Origin: JBBPYR01 sp038199755
GTDB taxonomy: Bacteria; Chloroflexota; Ktedonobacteria; Ktedonobacterales; Ktedonobacteraceae
Length of the DNA stretch: 25,773 nt
Assembly: GCA_038199755.1 (NCBI GenBank)
Contig: JBBPYR010000338.1
Location: 1-25,773, forward strand
Direction: 5' to 3'
The translations under genes and the position numbers were made by a program. Shown piece after piece: positions 1-8,600 of the stretch. Each line of letters opens with the position of its first letter. Positions within the stretch are counted from its first letter, which is position 1. The notes under the pieces are model-generated. The model had not been told where the DNA came from. It did no database searches and saw nothing but the letters and a program-made list of their open reading frames with translations.

Positions 1-144
1 GAAAATAGCCTTGATAGCATGCCCCAACCGCACCTCTCGTGGTTGGGTCCTCACCGTCTGCACATTCTTCACACACGGGACCGTCTGGTTCCCTGGCAAC
101 TGCGCCACTTCTATTATCGTCACGAATCTACCACCAAGGTGAGC

Positions 145-924
145 ATGGTGCTCTGCCTCAGTCTCGTGTTGGGGCATCTCTGCACACCCATACTCCAATT
201 GTGTACCGATCTGCTTAAACGCATGCATACCTTGCCAAGCGAACTTTTGCAGGTTGGGATCATTCTACCGACAGGTCTCAAATTACTCGCGCACCGGGTT
301 GATATAGCGCGGGGAAAACTGCTGTATCGTGAAACACAAGCTGCCCATGAGGTAATGTTTCTCGTCACCGGCTACGGGCGTCTCTGTGTTGAACACGACG
401 AGAAACGCCACCTTACCGTCGGGCTGGTGCGTCCGGGTGATCTCTTCGGCGAAGAGGCCCTGTTAGACGAGCCCGAACGCGAAAGTGCGTTCGAGGCGGT
501 TCTGCACAGCCAGGTAGACGTGATTGCACAGCAAGATTTCACCGCGTATGTTTCCAGCCATCCCGAAATGCAGCGTTCAATTATGGAGCACTTAGCCCAA
601 CGTCTGCTTATTCAACAACGCCACATGATTCGCCTAGCATTCGAGCCACTCGAACGCCGCCTCGCCTGGATATTGCTCGAACTTGCCAGCGCGACCAGAG
701 AGGTTGCTACTGCTCCTACCTCCAACGCGGATAATACACAACAAGAGCCACCAGAGATCACCATCTACCATAAAGACCTGGCGGCTCTGCTTGGTGTCTG
801 GCGCGAAACCATTACCGCAACCCTCAATCGCTGGAGCAACGAAGGTATTATTGCCCAACGTTCAGGCTCTATCGTGCTCAAAGACTGCAAACGCTTACAA
901 CATATGGCGGAAGACACCTTCTAA
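145..924 (+). CDS. Crp/Fnr-family transcriptional regulator
   Basis: Cytoplasmic DNA-binding regulator. Numbering from ATG 145 (259 aa), residues about 56-150 form a cyclic-nucleotide-binding-type beta barrel (GKLLYRE, then RPGDLFGEEALL). A long dimer helix follows (HLAQRLLIQQRHMI), and a C-terminal winged helix at about 208-248 has the Crp-like recognition element WRETITATLNRW. The RET of Crp and Fnr is kept, but the Arg that follows four residues later in Crp and Fnr is Ala here, so the half-site should differ from both. There is no Fnr-type N-terminal cysteine set. The start is uncertain. The frame is open to the window edge (ATG at 19). ATG 145 is preceded by AAGGTGAG, and ATG 223 would give a 233-aa protein, nearer the usual family length. 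The residues before 145 look non-coding. It probably controls the downstream MFS gene, which has two palindromes in front of it. The effector is unknown. Confidence 0.85.
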   Translation: MVLCLSLVLGHLCTPILQLCTDLLKRMHTLPSELLQVGIILPTGLKLLAHRVDIARGKLLYRETQAAHEVMFLVTGYGRLCVEHDEKRHLTVGLVRPGDLFGEEALLDEPERESAFEAVLHSQVDVIAQQDFTAYVSSHPEMQRSIMEHLAQRLLIQQRHMIRLAFEPLERRLAWILLELASATREVATAPTSNADNTQQEPPEITIYHKDLAALLGVWRETITATLNRWSNEGIIAQRSGSIVLKDCKRLQHMAEDTF

Positions 925-943
925 CATTGATGATGTATATTGG

Positions 944-971
944 CAGGGCACCCGCAAGGGGAATGCCCCTG
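944..971 (+). terminator. Putative terminator of the Crp-type regulator gene
   Basis: The arms CAGGGCA and TGCCCCTG pair with one bulge. Inside them lies a CCC-GCAA-GGG mini-hairpin with a GNRA tetraloop. The hairpin lies 20 bases after the stop codon. The T-rich tract follows only after a gap, at about 993-1010, so it is not a textbook intrinsic terminator. Confidence 0.4.
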
Positions 972-1011
972 TTCCTTTGTCCCCCACCACTTGTATTTTT
1001 CTTTTTTCTTA

Positions 1012-1051
1012 GGTAATCTAGATTACATCAGATGAGGTGATCTAGATTACC
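1012..1051. promoter_or_regulatory. Tandem palindromic operator pair upstream of the MFS gene
   Basis: A perfect 14-bp palindrome, GTAATCTAGATTAC, lies at 1013-1026. A second copy, GGTGATCTAGATTACC, lies at 1036-1051 with one mismatched position. The centres are 24 bp apart. Each half site is GTAAT/ATTAC around a 4-bp CTAG core, the 5-4-5 geometry of Fnr-type sites (TTGAT-N4-ATCAA). A candidate -10 box TAGAAT at 1071-1076 would place the second palindrome near -40 and the first near -64, positions used by Crp/Fnr activators. The adjacent Crp/Fnr-type regulator is the obvious candidate ligand; that link is inference. Confidence 0.6.
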
Positions 1052-1158
1052 CGCTAGACCGTACTCTTTTTAGAATGTTTTCCCGCTTGTAGCATGTCCA
1101 CATAGTGCTCACGCATAGTGCTCAACCATCACAAATGCATTCCTCAGAAAGGGTTATC

Positions 1159-2568
1159 ATGGCGGCTGAAGTACTCACCACTGATGTTACGCGCAGGTTA
1201 GACCGCTTACGCTGGAGCCGTTTCCACACCACGATTACTGTGGTACTCGGCGTTGGCTGGCTACTTGATGCATTCGAGGTAAATATCGTTGGCAGCGTGT
1301 TGGGTGTTATTCAAAGCGTCTTTGGTCTGAACGCATCTCAAGCCTCCTGGGTTGTCAGTATTTGGCTCATCGGTATTATGATTGGTGCCTTCGTCTTTGG
1401 TTATCTGGCAGACCGCTTCGGGCGCAAACGCCTCTTTATCTTTACGCTAGTCATGTATTCCATCTGCACCGTGCTCACGGCCCTCTCGCCCAACTACACG
1501 TTTCTGATGATCTTTCGTTTCCTCACCGCTATCGGCGTAGGAGCCGAATATACGGCTATCAATTCCGCTATCAGTGAGTTTATTCCACCAACCAATCGCG
1601 GCAGAATCAATGCCCTGGTCATGAACTTCTGGCCGGTCGGAGCCATGATTGCCGCGCTCGTGAATCTCTTCTTTATCAACCTGCTTGCCGTCAATGTCGG
1701 CTGGCGCGTCGGTTTCGCCGTTGGTGCCGTTGCCGCCCTCTTTATCGTCTGGATGCGACGCAACCTGCCTGAGTCACCACGCTGGCTCCTCACGAAGGGT
1801 CGTCGCCAGGAGGCTGAGGCTGTTGTCGCACAAATCGAAGCGCAGGCAGGCCAGCCAACAGCAACTTCCGTTCAGGCTATCTCTGTCGATGGCAAAGCAG
1901 CACAACCATTCTTTAGCCAGATAGCCGAGTTGGTCACGCACTATCCCGGTCGCATCGCCCTTGGCTGCATCCTCGACTTGTCAGAGGCATTTGGCTATTA
2001 TGGTATGTTCGCGTTCCTGGCCCTCGTCGTTCTTCCCGCTGTAAACATTCCCGCAACCCAAATTCCCTGGTTTTACTTTCTGGGGAATGTGGGTGCTCTC
2101 GCGGGTGGTCTGGTCATGATACTGGTCATTGACCGCTTAGGGCGCAAGATTACCGTCCCGTTATTCTACACCTTAGCTGCTGTTTCAGCCGTGCTGCTCG
2201 CCCCTGCGACGGCGACACATAGCGGGCTGGTCGTTTTGCTCACGTTCATGCTGGCAAATTTCTTTGCCACGGGTGCCTGGACGAGTGCCTACCCAACCTT
2301 CTCGGAGATTTTCCCCACCCACCTGCGCTCAACGGGCATCGGCCTCTCTGTCGGTGTTGGTCGCATCGGCGCAGCCGCAAGCGCACCATTACTGGTGGCC
2401 ATTGCGGCTGGACCACTCGGCATCCCTGGTGCCGTAGTGACATTAGCAGTGCTCTGGCTTGTCGGTGCCGCTGCGATGATCCCCTGGTACTTCAAAGGTA
2501 TCGAAGGTTCTGGTACTCCGCTCGAAAATATGGTACCCTCTGCTTCAATAGATGTAGCTATCGAATAA
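1159..2568 (+). CDS. MFS transporter, sugar-porter/aromatic-acid-like
   Basis: Integral membrane secondary transporter of the major facilitator superfamily, 469 aa, with about 12 hydrophobic helices. The loop 2-3 signature is GYLADRFGRKRLF. The sugar-porter-type PESPRWLL motif follows helix 6, and a second-half counterpart, DRLGRK, is present. Acidic Asp/Glu in helix 1 (LLDAFEVNIVG) fits a proton symporter, as in the aromatic-acid and metabolite:H+ symporter groups. The substrate cannot be read from sequence. ATG 1159 was chosen because AAAGG sits about 7 bases upstream; an in-frame ATG at 1135 and a GTG at 1105 lack a ribosome-binding site. The gene is preceded by two palindromic operator-like sites next to a Crp/Fnr-type regulator gene and followed after 77 bp by a radical SAM gene. 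Confidence 0.9.
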   Translation: MAAEVLTTDVTRRLDRLRWSRFHTTITVVLGVGWLLDAFEVNIVGSVLGVIQSVFGLNASQASWVVSIWLIGIMIGAFVFGYLADRFGRKRLFIFTLVMYSICTVLTALSPNYTFLMIFRFLTAIGVGAEYTAINSAISEFIPPTNRGRINALVMNFWPVGAMIAALVNLFFINLLAVNVGWRVGFAVGAVAALFIVWMRRNLPESPRWLLTKGRRQEAEAVVAQIEAQAGQPTATSVQAISVDGKAAQPFFSQIAELVTHYPGRIALGCILDLSEAFGYYGMFAFLALVVLPAVNIPATQIPWFYFLGNVGALAGGLVMILVIDRLGRKITVPLFYTLAAVSAVLLAPATATHSGLVVLLTFMLANFFATGAWTSAYPTFSEIFPTHLRSTGIGLSVGVGRIGAAASAPLLVAIAAGPLGIPGAVVTLAVLWLVGAAAMIPWYFKGIEGSGTPLENMVPSASIDVAIE

Positions 2569-2583
2569 AGCGTTTGTTTATCA

Positions 2584-2611
2584 AGAGAGGTCAAAGTGCT
2601 TTGGCCTCTCT
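2584..2611 (+). terminator. Intergenic hairpin after the MFS gene
   Basis: A 12-bp stem (2584-2595 with 2600-2611, one G-U pair) closes a four-base loop. It lies 16 bases after the MFS stop. There is no T-run behind it, so it may act as an attenuator or an mRNA-end stabiliser between the transporter and the radical SAM gene rather than as a full stop. Confidence 0.45.
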
Positions 2612-2645
2612 CCCGTTACGAGGAAGCTAGCCAGAGGAGCCATTT

Positions 2646-3572
2646 ATGAGTAGAACCGAGATTCGCCGCTCACTCGCTATCATTGACGTATCCCCATCCC
2701 TTTCGGTGAGTTCAGACGCGCCAACCCTTGAACTTGCCGCCCTCGACACGCTCTGGTTGCAGGTGACAGGGACACTTTGCAATATCGCCTGCACCCATTG
2801 CTTCATCTCTTGTAGCCCCAAAAATCATCAGCATGAAATGATGACGGTGCAACAGGTGTATGATGCCTTGAGCGAGGCGCGCCAACAGGGGGTGCGCGAA
2901 TATTATTTTACTGGCGGCGAACCGTTCATGCATCCCGATATCCGCGAGCTTATCAGCATGGCACTGGCACAGGGGCCTCTGACCATTCTCACGAACGGCA
3001 TTCTTATCAATGATACACAAGCGGCTTGGCTAGGGGAAACGTTCCGTACAGCACCCTACTCGCTTGATTTACGCATCAGCCTGGATGGAATGACAGCAGA
3101 GGACAATGATCCTATTAGAGGCAAAAACACCTTCAGGCGCATCACAGCTGGCATCGCTTGCCTCGCGCGGCACGGCATCAATCCGGTTATCACCGTCACT
3201 GAAGTACGGCCAGAGATGGGACGACCACAGGAACGCGCCGCCTTTATGGATTTTGTGCGCAGCCTCGGCCTGCCAAAGCCCCGTCTGAAATTTCTTACGC
3301 CCTTCTTAATTGGCCGCGAAGCAGAGCGCACACGTGGCTACACATCAGACGAATTGCTACATGAAGGCGATCTTCACCCGGGAGAAGAGGAAAAGCTACA
3401 ATGCAGCAGTTGCCGCATGGTGACCGATGACGGTGTCTACCCTTGCCCACTGCTGATCAATATTCCCTCGGCCAAAATGGGCACGCAGATGAGCGATGGC
3501 TTGCGACCCATTAAACTGGCATGGCAGCCGTGTTATACCTGCCACATCTTCGGCGTCACCTGCCGCACTTGA
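2646..3572 (+). CDS. Radical SAM enzyme with C-terminal cysteine-rich (SPASM-like) region
   Basis: Protein of 308 aa. The radical SAM signature CNIACTHC gives C45, C49 and C52 as ligands of the SAM-binding [4Fe-4S] cluster. The YYFTGGEPFMHPD motif (about 86-98) is the GGE SAM-binding element, and LDLRISLDG is the typical beta-4 strand. The C-terminal third holds six cysteines, C253, C256, C267, C296, C299 and C306 (CX2CX10C then CX2CX6C). This pattern is expected for an auxiliary Fe-S cluster of the SPASM/twitch type, common in peptide- and cofactor-modifying enzymes. The start ATG has AGAGGAG about 7 bases upstream. The gene is followed after about 30 bases by a divergent phosphoesterase gene, suggesting co-expression. 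The substrate is unknown, and I see no small precursor-peptide gene close by. Confidence 0.88.
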   Translation: MSRTEIRRSLAIIDVSPSLSVSSDAPTLELAALDTLWLQVTGTLCNIACTHCFISCSPKNHQHEMMTVQQVYDALSEARQQGVREYYFTGGEPFMHPDIRELISMALAQGPLTILTNGILINDTQAAWLGETFRTAPYSLDLRISLDGMTAEDNDPIRGKNTFRRITAGIACLARHGINPVITVTEVRPEMGRPQERAAFMDFVRSLGLPKPRLKFLTPFLIGREAERTRGYTSDELLHEGDLHPGEEEKLQCSSCRMVTDDGVYPCPLLINIPSAKMGTQMSDGLRPIKLAWQPCYTCHIFGVTCRT

Positions 3573-3604
3573 TAACAGTCAAGCAAGAGAGGATGTGATA
3601 CGTG

Positions 3605-4435
3605 ATGGAACAAACAGAACAGCAATTACCGCCGCCTTCACAAAACACCTACACCATTGCTGTCTTCGGCGGCTGCTATAACAATCATCTTTCACTGCAA
3701 GCAACGCTAGAGGATGCACAGAAGCGCGGTGCCAAAGCGATCTATTGCCTGGGCGACATGGGTGGCTTCGGGCCACATCCAGACAAGGTTTTTCCGTTGC
3801 TATGGGAGCATGAAGTCATCTGCATGCAAGGCAACTACGATCATAGCATCGGCAATCGCCTCACCGATTGTGCCTGTGGCTACACCGATCCGCGTGATAA
3901 TTATTACGCGCAGATCAGTTATGACTACACCCTGGCCAACACCGCTGACCGCCATAAAGACTGGCTGCGCACCTTACCACCCTCTATTCCCTTAGAAATA
4001 GCGGGTAAACGCATCCACATGGCTCATGGCTCTCCACGCCGGGTCAACGAGTTTCTGTGGGAATCAACCACGCCGGAACCATTTCTGGAGAAGCTTTTTA
4101 CGGACTATCAGGCGGATATCATTCTTTGCACCCATACAGGCATGCAGTGGCAGCGCACGCTCTCTAACGGAAAGCAGCTTATCAATGTTGGAGCGATTGG
4201 ACGCCCACCCAATGATGGGCAAACCACAGTATGGTACGCGCTCTTGACGGTTGATCCGCAAGAACAACACATTAGCAGCGCATTACTGTCAGTGGTCTAT
4301 GACCACGAACGGTTAGCCCACGAAATGAGACAGGAGCACCTGCCAGAAGAGTTCGTCGAGACCATCCTTACCGGGTGGTGGACAACCTGTCTGGAAATAC
4401 TCCCGTCGCGGGAACGCGCGCGTGGTCGCTTTTAA
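3605..4435 (+). CDS. Divergent calcineurin-like metallophosphoesterase family protein
   Basis: Protein of 276 aa with the metallophosphoesterase fold order, but several metal ligands are replaced. The first motif, normally S-D-x-H, reads G22-G23-C24-Y25. The GD motif is intact (GDMGGFGPHP, D51). The GNH[DE] motif reads GNYD (N77, Y78, D79). The HG motif is kept (MAHGSPR, H141). The last motif, normally G-H-x-H, reads T-H177-T-G179. VGAIGRPPND matches the family's NxGSxGxP element. About half the usual two-metal site is lost, so the protein may bind one metal, have different chemistry, or act as a binding partner. GTG 3602 and ATG 3605 are both possible starts behind AGAGAGGA; ATG is preferred. 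It is likely co-transcribed with the radical SAM gene just upstream and ends 9 bases from the convergent FKBP gene. Confidence 0.8.
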   Translation: MEQTEQQLPPPSQNTYTIAVFGGCYNNHLSLQATLEDAQKRGAKAIYCLGDMGGFGPHPDKVFPLLWEHEVICMQGNYDHSIGNRLTDCACGYTDPRDNYYAQISYDYTLANTADRHKDWLRTLPPSIPLEIAGKRIHMAHGSPRRVNEFLWESTTPEPFLEKLFTDYQADIILCTHTGMQWQRTLSNGKQLINVGAIGRPPNDGQTTVWYALLTVDPQEQHISSALLSVVYDHERLAHEMRQEHLPEEFVETILTGWWTTCLEILPSRERARGRF

Positions 4436-4444
4436 GCGTAGCTT

Positions 4445-5188
4445 TTAAGGATTCTGCACCGAGACAATGGTGACATCGAAGATCAAGGTTGCGTTGGGCG
4501 GGATGACCGGTGATGAACCCGTCGCCCCATAGCCTAATGCAGGTGGGATGATCAGGCGACGGACTCCGCCAGCCTTCACACCAAACAGGCCTTGATTCCA
4601 GCCGGGAATGATCTGTGCCGAACCAAGCGGTGTTACCGCGAAGGGCTGGCCACCATGATCGTAGGAACTATCGAACTTCTTGCCGCTGCTTTTCAACCAG
4701 CCCGTGTATTCAACCTGTATAGTGCCGCCCGCCACTGCTGCCGGTCCCGACCCCTGCTTGACATCAATATATTGCAAGCCACCCGCCAACGTCACTGGCG
4801 TGCCACTCACAACTGGCGGCGTCGCCGGACCCGTCGTGGGAATGGGTGAGCCAGAGGTCGCCGTCAGCAGTGCCTGTGAGATGGCCGTTGCTGATGCCTG
4901 AACACCCGCCGTTGCACTGGCATTGACATTTGCCGTGGCTTGCACATTAGCCTTCGTATCCGCCGTAGAGGTCGCTGCCGCAGACAGAGTTTGCTGATGT
5001 GTAGTATAGCCTTGATACTGCACGAGACCAAAGATGCCAAAGCCAATCAGCACCAACGCAACAATCACACTTCCCCATATTTGCTGTCGTCTCTTACGGC
5101 GTGCTATACGCATCAACCGCTCTTGCTGCCTCTGCCCTGGGCGCCTCTGCTGTGCTGAATTACTCTCATTATTCGCTGTCTGTGTCAT
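4445..5188 (-). CDS. Membrane-anchored FKBP-type peptidyl-prolyl cis-trans isomerase
   Basis: Protein of 247 aa that catalyses proline cis-trans isomerisation, probably outside the membrane. A basic, Gln/Arg-rich N-terminus of about 35 residues precedes a single membrane helix (about 38-58). An Ala/Thr/Ser-rich linker (about 66-125) follows, then one FKBP domain (about 141-247). Its active-site residues are all present: VEYTGW, FDSS, PFAV, QIIPGWNQGL, GYGATG, and the closing LIFDVTIV strand. The basic N-terminus before the helix predicts an N-in, C-out topology. ATG 5188 is chosen over an in-frame GTG at 5215 because GAGGAG lies upstream of it and the intervening codons look like leader. Monocistronic; convergent with the phosphoesterase gene. 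Confidence 0.92.
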   Translation of the reverse strand: MTQTANNESNSAQQRRPGQRQQERLMRIARRKRRQQIWGSVIVALVLIGFGIFGLVQYQGYTTHQQTLSAAATSTADTKANVQATANVNASATAGVQASATAISQALLTATSGSPIPTTGPATPPVVSGTPVTLAGGLQYIDVKQGSGPAAVAGGTIQVEYTGWLKSSGKKFDSSYDHGGQPFAVTPLGSAQIIPGWNQGLFGVKAGGVRRLIIPPALGYGATGSSPVIPPNATLIFDVTIVSVQNP

Positions 5189-5632
5189 AAAAATAATGAC
5201 TCCTCGTCTTGTCACTCTACTCCGCTAGGTCAGTTAGAAGAAGGTATCAATAAGTAGTTATCTAGCTGCTTTTCCAAACTAATTGATCACAAAACCGCTC
5301 TTTCCACCCATAAAGCATACTGTGGCACCCGTCCAACATGGACTATGCTATTTTCGGCATTATAGACGTTTCATGCTCTTCCGTCAACCATGACATGCAG
5401 GCATCCAAACTCTGTGGGGAGCCGATTTTCACATCATCTCTACTCGACATATTATCAATAGTTGTGCTACAATAGTCCTTAATATAAACAATATCTCACT
5501 TCTTTATCAACTTCATGCATGTTCTACATCTCTGCCAGTGCGTTTTTTGCTCCTCAATGAGTATAAACCCTCCAAACAGAGAAATACACGGCACATCTAC
5601 CATGCCGTTAACGTAAGAGAGAAGGAGGCCGC
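5189..5632. other. Divergent intergenic region between the FKBP and tricorn genes
   Basis: About 440 bp with no convincing gene. It contains a candidate plus-strand promoter for the tricorn gene (5444-5473). A small hairpin lies at 5588-5608 (ACGGCA/TGCCGT, 9-base loop), just upstream of the ribosome-binding site GAAGGAGG at 5621-5628. A 69-codon frame starting at 5538 runs into the tricorn gene in another frame and is considered chance. I found no clear promoter for the FKBP gene. Confidence 0.5.
5444..5473 (+). promoter_or_regulatory. Candidate sigma-70-type promoter of the tricorn protease gene
   Basis: TCGACA (5444-5449), an 18-base spacer, then TACAAT (5468-5473): each hexamer matches consensus at five of six positions. 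A transcript from here would have a leader of about 150 bases containing the hairpin at 5588-5608. Confidence 0.5.
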
Positions 5633-8600
5633 ATGGTGGCTCAAGGGTATGTACGCTTCCCAACTATCCATCAAGATCATATTGCATTCGTTTCTGAAGA
5701 TGACCTCTGGCTTGTCTCTGATCAAGGGGGAAGAGCGGAACGTTTGACCAACAGCAATGGGCGCATCAGTCATCCCAGTTTCTCACCAGACGGGCAGCAC
5801 CTTGCCTTCGTTGGCCGCGAAGAGGGACCCCCTGAAGTCTACATTATGCCTACCCTGGGTGGACCTGCACAGCGTTTGACATTTGACGCCGACTTCTGCA
5901 ACGTCTTGGGCTGGTCTCGTTCAGGTGAGCACATTCTCTATGCCAGTAGTAAAGAACATTTCAGCTATTACTTTACCCAGATCTATACCATTAGCCCGCA
6001 GGGTGGACCCACGACCCAACTCCCCATTGGGCGTGCCAATGCCATCTCCTACGGTCCCCGTGGTGGCGTCGTCATCGGGCGCAACATTGAGGAGCCAGCG
6101 TACTGGAAACGCTATCGTGGTGGGCGCGTAGGCCATTTGTGGTGCGATAGCGAGGGAACGGGCACATTCAAACGTCTGTTAAACTTTCACGGCAATGTCG
6201 CCGACCCCTGTTGGGTGGGCGAACGCATCTACTTTCTCTCCGATCATGAAGGCATCGGCAACATCTACTCTTGCACACCGCAAGGGGAAGACCTGCGCCG
6301 CCATAGCGATCAGCAAGATTTCTATGCGCGTCACCTCTCCACCGATGGTCAGCGTCTCGTCTTCTGTGCTGGTGCTGACCTGTATCTATTCGAGCCGCAA
6401 GCCGACTTTATTCAACGCCTTCCTCTCACGACACCAAGCCAGCGCTCACAATTGAACCGCAAGTTTGTCTCAGCCGGACTGTACCTTGATACCTATGACC
6501 TGCATCCAGAAGGTCATGCCGTGGCCCTGACGACACGTGGCAAGGCATTTGCCATGAGCAATTGGGAAGGAGCAGTTATTCAACACGGCGAACCCGATGG
6601 TGTCCGTTATCGCTTCCTGACGTGGCTCAATGATGGTCAGCGTCTTGTTGCTATCTGTGACGCCCCCGGTCGTGAAACCCTCGTCGTCTTTGATCCAGAA
6701 TCCGATGTCGACCCCAAGCTGCTCACAGAGATCGAGCTTGGACGCTGCACCTCGTTAAGCGTTTCGCCAGAGTTTGACGTGGTGGCAATCGCCAATCATC
6801 GCCACGAACTGATCCTGGTCGACCTAGAAAATGCCGCCGCCGAGCGCATTGATCGCAGCGATTATGCACGCATTTACGGGCTCGCCTGGTCTCCTGATAG
6901 CCGCTGGCTGGCCTATAGCTTTGCCATTGGCCAGAAACGCCGCGCCATCAAGCTCTACAACATGGAGAATGGGCAATCGCATATTGTTACCAATCCCGTG
7001 CTAGAAGATTCGTCACCGACCTTCGATCCAGAGGGCAAATATCTCTACTTTCTGGGTCAGCGCATCTTCAACCCCGTCCGTGACGCCCATCAGTTTGATT
7101 ACGGCTTTCCACGTGGCATCATGCCTTATGCTCTTCCACTGCAAAGCAACCTGCACTCCCCCTTTATCATAGAGTCCAAGCTGCAAAAAGAGGCGACAAA
7201 ACGACGTGAAGCCGCAGCAGAAGGGGCTGAAGCAAAAGAAACCAATGAGAGTGAAGAGGAAGCGACAGAAACCAATACAGAAGACGAGAAGCAGAAGCCA
7301 GCGGAGGAAGTGGAAGATACAAAGAAGGTCAAAGAGGTCGTCATCGACCTGGAAGGCATCATCGAACGCGCCCAGCCTTTTCCTGTCAAGGAAGCACGCT
7401 ACTACACGATACACGCCATCAAGGGTAAAGTGCTCTTCCTCAGTTTTCCCATCGACAGCCTGTCACATCCCGGACATGAGAATCACAGCCCCAAAGGGAT
7501 CATCGAAAGCTATGATTTAGAAACGCAAAAGATTGAGAAACTCATCGACGGTGCCGACAGTTTCAAGCTTTCACGTGACCAAAAAACGCTCATTTACTCA
7601 TCACATCATCATCTGCGCGTCGTCAAGGCAGGTGAGAAGCCTCCACGGGGTGAGAGCGACCAGCCGGGAAAAGAAACAGCATGGCTCAATCTGAATCGTA
7701 TCCGCATCTCCGTGCAGCCTCTGGCAGAGTGGCAACAAATGTTCGCCGAGGCGTGGCGTTTGCAACGCGAACAGTTCTGGACCGAGGATATGTCGGGAGT
7801 TGATTGGGATGCCATTTATGCCCAGTACAAACCGCTGCTTGCACGTGTCGGCTCGCGCTCCGAGCTTTCTGATCTCATTCATGAGCTACAAGGTGAGTTG
7901 GGTACGTCACATGCCTATGAAAGTGGTGGTGAATATCGTGCCGCTCGCTATTATCGCCAAGGTTTCTTAGGCATAGATTGGCTCTATGACGCCACCACGC
8001 AACGCTATCACATAGGGCACATTGTGCGCGGCGACCCCTCTGACGCCACCGCCACATCGCCATTGACACTACCAGGGCTGGGTGTCGCGAGTGGTGATGC
8101 GCTGTTGGCTATTAATGGACAGCGTGTTGGGCCAAAACGTAGCCCGCAAGAACTACTCGTCTTTCAAGCTGACCGCGAAGTACAACTCACCATTGAGTCC
8201 GTACACAACAAAGAGCTGCGCATCATTACCGTGCCCACGCTCACCAGCGAGACCAAAGCACGCTATCGTGAGTGGGTGGAGCAGAACCGTCAGTTCGTCC
8301 ATCAACACTCAAATGGGCGTGTCGGCTATATTCACATTCCCGATATGGGCATTCGCGGCTTCGCGGAATTTCACCGCAGCTACTTGATGGAATTTGACTA
8401 TCCAGCCCTCATCGTCGATGTGCGTTGGAACACTGGTGGCCATGTTTCAGAATTGCTGTTAGAAAAGCTGGCACGTAAACGCATCGGCTACTCCTTCTCG
8501 CGTTGGGGCAAGCCAGAGCCATATCCAGAGGAGTCGCCACATGGCCCGATGGTCGCCCTGGCAAACGAGCACACCTGCTCAAACGGTGACATCTTCAGCC

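Noticed and set aside
5538..5747. 69-codon open frame upstream of and overlapping the tricorn gene
   Set aside because: It overlaps the tricorn start in another frame and has no family resemblance; the strong ribosome-binding site belongs to the tricorn ATG.
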